A stretch of 64,000 bases of DNA from Batillaria attramentaria. Its lineage: Eukaryota; Mollusca; Gastropoda; Batillariidae. The notes under the pieces were generated by a model. It was not told the DNA's origin, ran no database searches, and was given only the letters and a program-made list of their open reading frames with translations. The DNA lies in NCBI GenBank assembly GCA_018292915.2, contig JACVVK020000037.1, positions 2,082,501 to 2,146,500 of the forward strand. Reading direction: 5' to 3'. The position numbers and the translations under genes were made by a program. Within the stretch, counting starts at the first letter, position 1; every line of letters starts with the position of its first letter. Of the stretch, positions 11,521-24,555 are shown in pieces.

Positions 11521-13744
11521 CAAACCCAGCGCATGAATGCGACAATTTTTATTTGCTGTCCATTTTTTACAAGCAGAAAAAAAAAACCACAATGCACACC
11601 TTACTCAAGAGTTGTCTTCGATGAACAGTAATTTACAAAAAGTGTACAAAGTGAGAACTCAAAACAAAAAATTTGCAACTGGAAGTATGCAGCATATCTA
11701 CATGTATCATATTGCTCATTAAGTCATGTGTACCTTTTTTTTTTCACAGCCCAATCCATCACACCACCGGTCAATGCACGTGCATCCATCTCTTGGAAGT
11801 CGTTCACACAAATACTACTACAACATATCACTGAACATCTCTGGTATATGATCCATTCCATCAACCAACATGCATGCTCACTCACATTCAAATAAGGCAG
11901 CGTGCAGCTTCTGCTGTGGTATGGCCAAGCTAAGCCCAGGGAAATCTCAGCATTTTTCGCATGAACTGAGTGGGCTCCCACTTTTTCAAGTCCAGGAAAA
12001 CCCTGTTGCCTACACTGTAATTTCCTCTGAATTAATTGTACCGTCTGAACAAGATGGGTGGAATTGTGGACCTGTATTTTTCTTGCTACGTTTCCATAAA
12101 GTACATGACAGCATGCATGTTCATTATCATGGCTCTTCAAAATTGACAGAAAAAAATGTGTGAGCATGAAGAAAATTTTCTAATTGGTAACTCTTAAAAG
12201 TCATTTGTTGCACTGAACTGACCTCCCCCTTCCCTGCCAAAATTCAAAGTTCTGATTCTCTTTTTTAGTCAACAGTTTGTTGTTCTTTTTTCCAAAAGGG
12301 GGTGGGTGCCAAACCACAGGAAAATCTGCAACTCGCATACCTCCAACATCTTGCTTGACACAACATACATCATCTTTCAAACAATGCCCTCCATGGTTGT
12401 GGATATGATGTACATCAACTTTCACACAGGTCACAACCTCTTACGATCACAAAAGTTACATGCTGAACAGTTTGACTCATTGCTTTGGAACAGATCTGAC
12501 TCATAAACGTAACCCATTTCTTGATACTGGAGAAATAATCTGATTACTACGAACCCAATGTAAAGTCAGGAAGATTAAAACCAATTATACAGCCTAACAA
12601 TGAATGATAATAAACCGAATAATGCATTTTTCATGAGATAGTGTTTACTCAACACTTGTGGTAAACTTTGATGAGTATGCCAATATTTCGATATTCTACT
12701 GAACACTTATGGCAATGGGCAAGATTAGAAGAACAAACATTACATTAAATTTACAGAGTACTTGTATGAGTGATACCAGTACACAGAACAGCTACGTGTG
12801 TAACAAATTTTAGGGACGCTTGAACTGAATTGAAATCAAGAATGAGTTTTGACGTATGTATGCACCAGCATCAAAGGTTTAAAAATCCTAGTTACGTTTT
12901 CTACAGGTGAGTAGGGGGAGGAAAAAAATACACTGGTCCCAGTACAGGTAATACATCAAATTATAATGCTTTCAGTATAAGGAACAGCTCAGTTTTATGA
13001 ACACAAGTGGTGTTTATTCGTTACTTTGCTTTAGCACACTCAAGTCACACAATGGAGTTTCTTAACTTACTGACAATTAACCAGTGAGAGCAGAAATATA
13101 AAAAAATTTAAAAGGCTGTACCAACATTCAAACAAGCGAACACTGCAGAATGCGTAACTGAAACAAGTCTGTTTACTGGATCAGAAAGAGCCGTCGCAAA
13201 GTTGGAATTCTCACCACAAAAAATGCGCACTACCACACACACTCGCTCGCTTTAGCAAAAGACAGGAAAACCCCCAGCACACCAACTCCTCACAACTTCC
13301 ACTTCAGCACACACCAAGTAGAGACAGGCAAGCATGTAGTGATCACTAAATCCCATCTTCAGCAGAAAGTAAGGCACCAAGTTTGATTTAGCACCGCATT
13401 TGCCTGTAGCACACCAACAGGCAGTCCATTCATTCATGCGGGAATGCTACGTTTCCTTACAGCAGCAAACACACCACACACCACAGTCTTGTCCCCCTCT
13501 TGCTGAAAAAGCTGTTTGTAGTAGTTTCTGGTGATAAAATTATAAATGCAGCAAATAGAAAGCCTAGGAGTGATCCTAGAACACACAAGTATCCAAGTGT
13601 CCCTGCACGGCAATAAGAGGAACAGCAAAAGGCTTGTTTCCCCGCGAAAACCACTTCCCAATGTCCCAGTGCATGTCACTTCATCTTTATCTTGGCAGTG
13701 TGAGAGAGGGGTTGGAAGGAAGACTGAGGATAACATCCTTGACG
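11521..13744. other. Probable 3' UTR and flank of PKMYT1
   Basis: AT-rich, no coding signal on either strand. The part next to 13745 is expected to be transcribed as PKMYT1 3' UTR. Confidence 0.4.
13013..13018 (-). terminator. Candidate polyadenylation signal of PKMYT1
   Basis: AATAAA on the minus strand, 727 bases after the stop at 13745. Others further on (11548-11553) are possible. Confidence 0.3.
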
Positions 13745-16700
13745 TCAGTCTTCATCACTGGCCGCATCAAACATCTGTAAGCGAAGAACACAATAGGATT
13801 GTGCACAGCAAACGATGACATCAATTACACGGCATATTTGTGTAGTACATCTATTGTGGACACCTTTGCCTGGTTCCAAAACTACACTAACATTCATCAC
13901 AGTGCAGGTGTTGTGGTTTACATTAAGATGCAGAACAAAGCCATGTTTGCATCTGTCTGGCATTTCAGATGCAGAGCAAGACAACTAAGGTATACGAATG
14001 GTACTGCCAATTTTTCAGCACTGAATATGAAAAGAAGAAAAAAAAGGAAGAAAAAAAAGAGAGGCAGTGCTAGAAAAATACCAATGCACTATTACAAATG
14101 CTTAAGTTGCAAGTAGCATGTACTGAAGCAGACAGCTGGACACGCACACATAAAAGAACATGACACTGACATTTGACTTTATTTGCCAACAAGCTTACAG
14201 GGTAAATGTGGATACAAAGTGTAAAATACAAACCTGTAGGAGATTCTTGGGCTCAATGCCTGGCTTCTCATCATCGGCTTCAGCTGGGAAGAGAGTGCGA
14301 GGTAAAGGCGGCGTCAGCGATCTCTCACTATCATTGCTCTTGTTCAACGAGCTCAGGGGGGAGCTTGGACTGTCCTCGGTGTAGCTGAAATTAGGCTTCC
14401 TAATCAGCCAATCAGGAACGGAAAAATACCCAACATAATAACTTTAGAAAGCACTGTATCTGACTAAACCCCTTGAATGGTTTGTGTCTATGTATCTACT
14501 AATGCTTGGCTTCAAATGTGGTGCACTATGCCAGTCCATGGCAATACATGTTATGATCATAAGGAAGCCACTGTGTCAGTAGAAATGTGAACTAGGTACG
14601 CCCCACCGGTAGCCATTATTCTGGAGAAACCTTCCCTGCCTTAGCTAATGACTTGAAGTTGAAATTCTTCAGACCAACAGAATGCTATTTTGGTAACTGT
14701 AGGGCTTAAAATTATCCATGATTTAAAAGGAGGAAAAGTGTGCAAAGCCACCAGCACATGTCTGCCAAAATACTGCATTATGCTAGGCCTGTGCAGGGGC
14801 TTGCAACCCCTAAATAAAAAAGAAAGAGAAAAAATAAATAAAAATCTATGCAGTTTGACATGAATTCAGAATCAGACAATCTGTGCAATTTCAGCACTGA
14901 ATGTAAGTGCTTTAGAGACAACACATTTTTAGGGGGAGGAAAATTTGTAGCCAAAGGTGGAAATCCACCTAAAGGTGGAAGACTTTAAGCTCTGTAACTG
15001 GCTGCACACCAGGGGCTACAAACCCCAACACTAACTGAAACTAACCACTCCTAAAGGAAATGCCATATACCAGCTAATGGATAAAATACATCAACAGGGG
15101 ATGTGAACCCGAGACTACAGAATACTCACCGTTTCTTGCTAGACGCCACTGGTGAAGAGCTGATTGGTGACGAGACATGTGCAGGCCTATGCCGCAAAAC
15201 TGGGGCAGTGAAAGCACGACGAGGGGTGGGCGGACTAGAAAAGAGAGAATGCAGTCACATCAAGTAGTTCAGTCCAGCATAGTTTGAAGCACTTAACGCA
15301 GGTACACACACACAAACTATATTTTAACTGCCCTGAAAAAACCAGCACTTCATTTTAAGATCAACACTTCAATTTTTACACAGAAGCCCCAACATGTCAA
15401 AACCACCACAAGAAGGCAGCAATAATGGAAGCTGCTGATGAAAGTGAAGCAACCAGATTACATAGTCGAGAACAGCAAACCTACATGCCTGAACGATTCC
15501 CATCTGCACTAGAATCATACTTACGGCATGAGGAAAGAGTCGTGTGCTGACTGGTCGAAAGGCACTCCCATGGAATTGTTCGAGAAGCTGATGTCACCAT
15601 GGAGGTGGTCATCTGTTGAGGAAAAATACAGACTTCTGTTACTCACGGTGTCAGTTATACACAAGGCAGAATTGCCCACTAACCCTGTACATGTTAGAAG
15701 AACTTCTGTGGGAGCTGACACTATCAAAACTAAGATCAGAATTTATACAGAACCCATTTTTTTCCATTTTTAAAAAAAAAAGGAAAAAGGGCATAACTTT
15801 ATTTTGGAGATTTTAAAATAAAGATTTCTGCCCTCAATGTAAAAAGTGTCACCCAGCAATGCACCAGACAGACAGGCTAAACTGACCACGCAAACAAACA
15901 CACCAAACTGACCATCTGAGTTGCTGGAGTCACCGTTGACGGCCTCAGCCTCGTCCATCCTTGCGTCTTCATTGGCAGGCTCGGCACCTCGCGTCCGCCA
16001 GCCGAAAAGCCGCAATGGGGTGGAGGATATCTTGAAGAGGGAGAGGAAGAAGTGTGTAAGGATGATCAGGAACCACAGTATGTGCTCTACCTGCACCATC
16101 AACACAGGTCACCTTCAGTATTTTTTTCCTCTTTAACACTGAAAGCAGCCTGTTCTGGGGCTGTGATAAGTGTTTGCTGGCCCAGTTGCAAGGGCACCGA
16201 TTGGTGTGCCGTTAACTTGAAACCGATTTCATACCATACTGGGAATGTTATAGTGATACTGAAGGTGGCCTGCAATATGCTGAGGTGCGTACATTGTACT
16301 TCAATGGGGCTTTATATAGAAGGGATATGAAAGGTCAAAAGTCGTGGTTGACTGTACACTAGGACATATATGTCCTGACTATTGTCCACTGTGACACAGA
16401 AATGACAGGACACATCTGATATTTTCAAATTTGATCTGTGACAAAATGTCTGACGCAGATATCAAGCCCTGCTACAGTAACCTAAGTAACAGGTTGAAGC
16501 CTTAAAAAAAAAAAAAAAAAAAAAAAAAAACCCGGAAAAGTGTTTAGCATTTAGTGATGAAGCCACAAGCATGGTTCTGCAAACCATTTGCGTTATGCTA
16601 TGGATGTCCAAGGGCATTCTTCCTTGGATTTTCTTTTTTTAAACTTGCCTAAAATCTGCAATTTGGTGAATCTAAATGCCTCATATTTTCAAAAATCACC

Positions 16701-19700
16701 TAAAATCTGTACAATATGGTGTGTTTTGAAATTATTTTAAATGCTTTACTGGACGAAATGCGCTTTCTGAGGAAAATTTTGAGCTGAAGGTGGAAATCCG
16801 TCAAAAGTTGGAAGATTTAAAGTCCTGACAATAAGAATATAAACAAGAGAACTCAACTCACCACAGTCTTTACCATGTACTGCTGTAGCCTGTACTTCAC
16901 ATACTGTAAGAAAACAAAACTTTCATTAGAATAAAAAGAGACACAAGGTTTGTGAACACAGCATCTAATATCATTATCAAGGACTAAGGGGAAGATGTCT
17001 AGCCAAAGGAAAACAGTTCTCCAAAAGGTGGAAGATTTTAAGCCCTGATACTCATGAGACATGCAATGGAACTCCACAAGGAATAAAACTAACAAAATGA
17101 CAAGAGTTTAACTGTCTAACCACTGCCCTTTCTTCCAAAGAAAACAAGCAATCATACTGGGCGACATAAATGACTAATTCCAGAACAGGCAACTCCTACA
17201 GCTATATATATCCATTTCCTCAAAACAGCAGAAGCCCCCCCCCCCCCCCCCCACAAAACCAACCACAGAGGACTTTCAAAAGCCTGTGCATAGAACACTA
17301 ACCTTTCTCATGTGTGGAAAGGCTAGCAGTTGATCAACAGTCGGTCGGCTCACATGGTTTGGCTCAAGCATTTGGGAAATGACAAACTTTAGTGAGGTTG
17401 ATCGAGCTGAAAAAAATGGAGAGTATCAAATTTCAAACTGTACTATACAAGAGACACATGCATACACCTTTGCTAAGCAAAACTATTCAAAAGAAAAAAA
17501 AAAGCATAAACTGAAAACATCCATAAATAAAATGATCAAAAATGTTTCCATAATCAGAAGAGTTCTTACTTTTGAGGAACTCTTGTGGGAGACTTCCTTT
17601 GCGTAGAATGTGCCAGCCCTCTCCCCCGCGAGGCAGGTCAAGGTCACTTGCAAGTTCCAGCATTGTCATTCCAAGGCTGCAAAGACAAAGAGACACATTA
17701 CAATGATCCCTGTCAGTTTTTTCACCAACAAAACTAACAGGAACAGGTTTGAAATGCAACGGTGGTAAACACATACACACTAAGTTAGTACCGAACTGAA
17801 CTAGAACTCATGTATGTTATGTGTTTTGCATACACTTGGTACACACATTGCAATCTAATATGCAGCAACTTAAAGAAGGTAAGAAACACAAAACCCAAAC
17901 AATATCAAAACCATATACCTGAAAATGTCAGCATGCTTGCCAAACTTGCCATCCAGAAGTTCAGGAGCGAGGTATTTTGGGTCACCCTCTTGTGCCTCTG
18001 ACACCTCCACATTCTGCAACGATTTTAAAAAAAATACAACACGTGATGAACGAATTCACAGGTTTCAGAACTTTTTCTATGCCCAACATGAGTTTAGCCT
18101 TTCAGGGACTTGAGCATGCGTTCTCTTTTGTGTAACAGACACATGCATACAGAGTTTGAACGGCACCCTTTTGTACACACACCATGTGTGTGAATCTCGG
18201 ACAACTGCTTCTTTTGTTCAGAGTTGCACAGAAACAACAACAGTCGCAAGCTTGAAACAATCTCTTACAGACATCAGGATCAAGAGCAACTGAACTGAGA
18301 ATTGCGATCAAAAACATGCACAAACCTTTGAAATGTCCAGCACGAGACCAAAGTCTCCCAGTTTGCAGATATCTGCCTGTGTAATGAAGATGTTATCTGG
18401 TTTTATGTCCATGTGAACCAAGTTGTGATCATGGAGATGTTTCACAGCCTGCAATACGCACAAAAAGCAAACTAAAATTAAAACCATTACTCAGTCAAAC
18501 TTTCAATACATGCTTCTAATACCAGGGCTGCACGTGCACGTGTGATGCAAAAAAACTTGTTATACTCATATTCATGAGATCGATGCACCCCCCCCCCCCC
18601 CCCAAAGCAGCAACTGTACACTTGCTACACATGTATAAATGTTCATACGCGATTAATACACTGTAGGTTATTCACTAACAGCACTTACAGTTACACAGCT
18701 TTAAGCTGAACTAAGGAAAGCAGATAAACAAAGGTATCACCAACAGTAACATGAACACAATGCCAACAAAACCCCATAAAATAATCCAACTTACCATGAG
18801 CAGGTCAATCAGGTAGCTCCATATAACCATCTCTTGAATATCATGATTCTTATCAGCAAAGCTGGTCAAACTGCAGAGCAAAGTAAAAACAGAAAAGAAT
18901 AATTAACCATCACCGCTAAAGCACGAGTGACACCAATACTTTAGTACCCTTCAACTTTTGTCAAAGGTGGAAAAGCACCTTAAAGTGGGAGATTTTAAGC
19001 CCTGGCTCAGTGATCTAGTTCAGTAGCCATTACCTAAGTGCACTATGAACTAGGAACAGTATCTGAAACAAAATTCATGGTGCACTGTAAATGCCATTAA
19101 CCACTCACTGCAAGACCAATGCACAACCGTAAGTAGCAACCCACTGTCAACTATATTAGTAAACAATCTGGATTCATTTTCAACAGTCGCAAAACTGATT
19201 TTCAAAGAGCAGTTTTCTACCAAAGACCCCTCACCTCATTGAGCAGAGCTCTATTTGAATGTAGAGACGCTGTTGCTCCTCCCATGCCTGGTAAAACTTG
19301 ACTAGGTTGGAGTGTGGCGGAAGCTTCTCGTACTTTGCAACTTCCTCCAGTTTTCGTTTCCTTGGAAACAAAAGCACAGTGAACTTTTTGGTGATTACTT
19401 GTAGGAACAGGGAAAACCGACAGACATTTTATTTGTGTATCTACTCAACAGTGCTAAGCAAAGAAAATTTAAATTTATAAAACACAGTACATCAAACACA
19501 CATGGTACAGTCATAAGACAGAATGTCTAAGTAAGTCTAATATCATAAATCTGTAAAATTAAAAATGTCTGTGCTGCAGCACAGGACAAACAAGTGCAAA
19601 CTAATTACAACTTCCAAGTCAAACTCATTACCTGTCGGACTCTCCTCTGTACTTTTCCTGGGATTTTTTGACTGCGTAGAGCTTGCCATCCTCTTTGCTG

Positions 19701-21222
19701 CGTACTTTGAACACTTCTCCAAATGACCCAGCACCAATCTTTGCAATTACTTCGAAACACTGGTCAAAGTACAGTTCCCTGGATGAGGCGTTGTAGAAAG
19801 GACTAAGACATGCTTTGAAATGGTCAAGGAAATAACTCTGTGCAAACTTTTAATGAAAGGTTTAAATTTTGATTTTAAATGGCCTAAAATATACCATAAG
19901 TTGGAAAGTGGATTGGATTTTGGCGCACGAGTTTAAGTGCTCCAGAGAGAGCATTAAACCCCCCCCCCACAAAAAACCATAACACTATAGTAACAGACAG
20001 ATTAATTCAGTAATGATCCTTACTTTTGAACTGCTTCAGTTTACATAATAAAATCTGCATGCCATGTTGAAAACCCAGGAGCAAAAACACTTGCAAACAC
20101 ACACAAAAAAACCCAAGAGACGACTTTCCGTTTTCAGGTGATGGATGCAAACGAACATGGTGATGATTACCACTACCAGCGAGATTTTTTATACAGCATA
20201 GAACTGTGTGGGGGAAAAGAGGGAAGTAACCTACTGAGACAACTCAACACAGCACTATGTTGAGATCGATCATAGGTCTTAGCAACCCACAAAGGAGGTT
20301 CTCAAAATCAAATGGTTTCTGCTGACTTTGAATGGCCTGTATATAATCTATCAGGCTGATTGTGAATCGGCAGTAACTGCCAAGGTCAGTACGCAAATGT
20401 TGATACCCCCCCCCCCCCCCCCAGTTTTTCCTCCCTGGTCTGTTTCACAAAAATGACCCAATATGGAAATAAAGAAGACCTAGAGTTAGAAACATAATAC
20501 TACCCACAGTTAGCACCTATGGAATACAATTTGGCATGAGCTGATGAACGTTCCATGAAACTCAGATTGTTTATAGTTATACTCAGTGCTACTGGTTGGA
20601 AAACCCATCAAATTCTATCTCAACTGAATCCTGCTGAAAGTTGTAATGCTTCTATTACAGAACGGAACATCCTTACCATCTGCTAAATGTAACATAGTCA
20701 TAAGATCAGTCACGCAGTCATAAAGGATACAGTGTTCTCTGCGAAATGACACTGCCTGTGCTCCGACAGGAGGCCTGTGTGGGAAGATGCGACTGACGGG
20801 TGGGGCGCTTTTCACTGGTGGCCTTGGTGGCAATGAATCGCGTGGGGTTCCTCGTGACTGCTAGAGAAACGAAATATTATCAGAAAAAAAGACAGCGCTG
20901 CGACTAAAACGGTGCAATTAAAATTTAAATGCGAGCGCATGGCGTCTAGACACCAGAAACCACAAAATGGCGGATGTTTACACATCACAAAGGTGCTTCA
21001 TTTTCGACATTTACTGATAAAATCAGTCTTCATGTAGAGTTGACGATACATTGCAACAATTGCAAGAACGCTGCTCCAAAACAGTGCTGGAAAACGACTT
21101 GTTGAAAGATCACTTACTGCGAGTTTTGCCTTTTTCGTTGAGAAGGTCTGCTTGTCGTGGAAGAACTGTGGTGTGGGCCGCGGACTGGCAAAGTTCTCAA
21201 TACTCGCCGCTTCTGACTCCAT
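13745..21222 (-). CDS. PKMYT1: Membrane-associated Tyr/Thr CDK1-inhibitory kinase (PKMYT1/Myt1)
   Basis: Fifteen coding exons: 21222-21118, 20857-20731, 19812-19632, 19360-19235, 18870-18795, 18448-18326, 18013-17919, 17676-17570, 17406-17303, 16903-16862, 16090-15913, 15612-15525, 15234-15130, 14399-14234, 13774-13745. All phases agree and give about 550 aa (the human protein is about 500). Myt1 phosphorylates Thr14/Tyr15 of CDK1-cyclin at ER/Golgi membranes to hold off mitosis. Visible signs: a proline-rich N terminus (PPVSRIFPHRPP), Gly loop GAGSFGEVF, VAIK-type lysine in LYAVKKS, catalytic loop HMDIKPDNIF, GDFGLV, EGDPKYLAPELLDG, and the family signature LPRGGEGWHILRKGSLPQEF. Exon 11 has a hydrophobic membrane tether (ILWFLIILTHFFLSLF). 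The C terminus ends NLLQMFDAASDED. An alternative ATG 17 codons upstream (21273) is open. The exon 2/3 junction (donor at 20730, acceptor AAAG|CATG) is the least certain join: stronger-looking sites exist but break the frame. Several introns carry small repeats. Confidence 0.93.
14700..14994 (+). mobile_element. hAT-like MITE, family AGGGCTTAAA, PKMYT1 intron 13
   Basis: Starts TAGGGCTTAAAATTATCC and ends GGTGGAAGACTTTAAGCTCT. A 7-bp repeat, GTAACTG, lies at both flanks. The interior contains AATCTATGCAGTTTGACATG and the CCAAAGGTGGAAATCCACC segment shared with the other copies. Confidence 0.65.
16540..16826 (+). mobile_element. Diverged MITE of the AGGGCTTAAA family, PKMYT1 intron 10
   Basis: Contains TTTAGTGATGAAGCCACAAG, CCTAAAATCTGTACAATATGG and GAAGGTGGAAATCCGTC, in the same order as the copies at 10890 and 14700. 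The right end is TTTAAAGTCCTGAC. A 26-base poly(A) lies just left of it. Confidence 0.55.
18960..19003 (+). mobile_element. Terminal fragment of the AGGGCTTAAA MITE family
   Basis: AAAGGTGGAAAAGCACC followed by GGGAGATTTTAAGCCCTG, in PKMYT1 intron 4. A second fragment, AAGGTGGAAGATTTTAAGCC, lies at about 17027-17046 in intron 9. Confidence 0.5.
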
Positions 21223-22124
21223 TTCTTCAGCAACAGTGTTCAAGATAATATAAATGATCCATGCAGGGTTCACATGAGTATATGATGATCAAAATGCACC
21301 AGAAAACCATCAAAAATCAAACCCAAAACACATGCAAAATCCAGCGATGTTTTCTTGTTGAGATGTTTCGCGGTTCTTTTGGTGCGAGCCGGAATGCACG
21401 TTTTGATTGGCTAAGCTCCTGTGGGACCAAACGATATTCCGAATTTTGCAATAATCTTACCTTTATAAAATGCAAAGATGGAATGACAATTTCTATCAAT
21501 TAGATAGAAAACAAAATCCCACGAGAAAACACTCTGCGGAGATTCAAAATCTTTTCCTGACATAAAGTGTGCAGAGCTACATCATTTCTAAATTCAACCA
21601 ATCAACAGACGCGTTCCACGCGCACTCATGAATAGTCTATTCTTAGAAACCTCGTGGTTGTGGCAAGCCTGGGCATGTGACTCACACCTGTGGAGATAAT
21701 TCAAACTCCATCCACGCAATCTTGTCTTTGTCAACACTTTTGTGTACTAAGAGGCCTACTTAGACCGATGATGTGTTATCGCACCTGGAGGCTTTGAATA
21801 GGGTTGTGAACTGAAGGGAGGGAGGGGGGCTTGCTAAGACGTCACGCATAACAATGGGAGTAAAGAAAGCACACTTCGTCAGTTCTCAAGACAACGTTTG
21901 TTCCCCAGATCAGACATGGAGTAAACATTACACCCGATGTCTCTCAAAATTCGCGTTTTCCTTATTTGGACATAGCTTTACACCCATCAGTATTGACGAC
22001 TGCACAGACGGCTAGCCTGACAATCATGTAACCCGGCCACGAATGAGTCATTTCAAGTTTGAAAATTTAGACTGATACTGTACTAATCAGTCCTTGAAAA
22101 AAACTTATGATCAGACAATTCTGA

Positions 22125-22179
<55 letters not shown>

Positions 22180-22560
22180 AAACTATGCAACGTTATGTGT
22201 AAGAAGAATATGATATACATCTATAGCGTTTTCCTCCAAATTTGCATTTTCAGCTTTATGATTTACATGAGTGTTGGGTACATTGTCACACCACGATCGA
22301 TCACAATTAAACAATACAGAAAACTTGTTATGAGTGGGTTTACATTGGATGGATCATGTTTATAATGACAAAATCGCCTGCACAGTTTTAGCACAGACCA
22401 ACCGGGAACCATAACTTCTGGACGGTGTTTAGCTGCGTTTGGGCTAAAAGACGCCTTGGTAAGGGGAAACGACTTTGACTCCATTTCCGGTAGTATCATC
22501 TTTTCCCCAGGGGGGTTGTGCAAATTGAAGTTTAGTGAGCCCCTTTGCCGCCCGAGCAAG
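21223..22560. promoter_or_regulatory. Divergent promoter region between PKMYT1 (minus) and MFAP1 (plus)
   Basis: The two start codons are 1.34 kb apart and face away from each other. On the PKMYT1 side, CCAAT boxes lie at 21406-21410 (inverted) and 21598-21602, as is common for cell-cycle genes controlled by NF-Y. On the MFAP1 side an ETS-type TTCCGG lies at 22485-22490, about 70 bp before the ATG. No TATA box is obvious. A (CA)n tract occupies 22131-22176. Factor binding is inferred from motif matches only. Confidence 0.5.
22131..22176 (+). repeat. (CA)n microsatellite
   Basis: About 22 CA units in the PKMYT1/MFAP1 promoter region. Confidence 0.95.
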
Positions 22561-24515
22561 ATGTCTTCAAAGCCAAAAGTACCGATTTTGTCCACTGCAG
22601 GAGCCATTCCAATCAAAAATGAGAAAGGTAAGCTACCCACGAATCCAGGACTAAAAAAATCAGGGAATAAGATGAGGCAGTTTGTCAAGTTCTCCTTTTC
22701 GAACCCTTTCAGTCCTAGCCCGCTTTGATGAAGATTGTTGTGATCTAAAATTACCAGAAAATATGCATACCAGAAAGTGAGAATCACGTGCACTGTAGTG
22801 CATTCTTTCGAAGTGATGTTTTACAGATTTCCTCTCAGCTACACCGGAAAAACAACAACCCCAAAACAACAAAAACAGCAGCACCATGTTGATGTTGGTC
22901 AATTAATTGTAAGAAAAAGAACAATAAAAACAGCAACAAAAATCTCCCCAAAACCCAAAAACCATCTCATTCTCAAATAACAACATGCATTTGTACAACT
23001 CTGAGTATGACTGATTTGGCCGCAGCTTCTCAGCTGTGACTGGTCCCGTGCTGACCACAGTATCGAAAAAATCAAAATGCCACCCACCCCACTACCAAAT
23101 AACGGGTCCTACTAATTACCGAAAACGACCGAAAACAACTCTTAATACGCGTAGAACGCAGTTAAAACATAGAAATAACAACACACAAACATGATTAAAG
23201 GTGAAAAAGAGGCATTAAACTAGTTTAAAGGAAAAAAGTACTTATTCACTCCAAGAGAACACGACGAAATGAACGTGTCTCCCAAGGGAAGCGACTCTGG
23301 TCCGGACTGGTTATTTTCTGCAATATCACCTTTTTTTCCTTGTAGCTTTTTTTAAGGCCACTTTTTCACCTTTAATCATGTTTGTGTATTGTTATTTCTA
23401 TGTTTGAACCGCGTTCTACCCGTATTAAGAGTTGTTTTCGGTCGTTTCGTTGTTTTCGGTAATTAGTAGGACCGCCAAATAACAAGAAGTAAGGCTGGAT
23501 TCAGAAAAAAAAAAAAAAAAAAAAATTGCATAGTTGTTGCTTTGGTGATGTATAACCCAGCCTACAGTATAGACCTCAGTCAGTAGCAGTCATAACTGTA
23601 AGCCTCATTCAGCCTTGGATTTGGATACTCGTTGAATTATAATCACTTTAATTCTAACAATTTACCTAAATAATCCTTTTGTAAGACACCACTGTAAACA
23701 TCAAAAGATGTATGGAGTATACATCGATCAAATTCAAAGTTGGTGTTTGTTCTTCTAACCATTTCTTGCATTTGAAATTTTTCTCAGGTGAAGTCACTAT
23801 GGAGAAGGTCAAAGTTACCCGTTACGTGACGGGTAAGAGACCAGACTACGCCCCTCACAGCAGCAGTGATGAAGAGGAGGATGACGAGTTTGGGTTCCAA
23901 GCGCCAAAAGCGACTCAAGCTGTCGTGGAGCCGGAGGAGAAGGAGGTGGAACAGGAGGAGGAAATCCATGATCGACGTCTGAGGCGCTTGCAGCAGCGCG
24001 AAAGGCCAGATAGTGATGATGATGAAGAAGACAGGTGACTGCTGCTGCGCTTGCTTGCTTTTTCTCTCACTGGCTAGTTGTGTATGTGTCTGTTTCTCTG
24101 TTGGTTTTGGGGAGCCGTGAGAATCGAGTGGTAGAGCTGTGGTCATTCAAATCTTGGGTCGTGGGTTAGAATCCTGGTCGGGACTGAATATTTGTTCCGT
24201 CCTTTGCTCACTGCCTTGTCTTTGATATCATCCATTTGTGGTGGAAAAGGACGTTAAACTCTCTAACAGTACACCCACCCACCCTGGCTTTCTGTTTCTC
24301 TGTCTCTGTCCCTTCTCCCTGTCTCACACACATGCACAAAGAACGTCCCCTACCACACGAAAAACCCAGAAGCAAAAATAGCAAAACAATCTACTGCTGC
24401 AAACATGCACACAACCTGAAAATGAAATGCAGTAAACTCGTTTAACACACAAACAAAAAACCCCCACATATATGTAAACCTAAAAAAACACACACACATG
24501 CAGTGACACACATGC

Positions 24516-24555
<40 letters not shown>

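Noticed and set aside
16500..16526. Poly(A) run taken as retrogene evidence
   Set aside because: It is adjacent to a MITE copy in a PKMYT1 intron and no processed gene precedes it.
22263..22793. Minus-strand open frame of 176 codons
   Set aside because: Overlaps MFAP1 exon 1 and its 5' UTR in antisense; no recognisable features.
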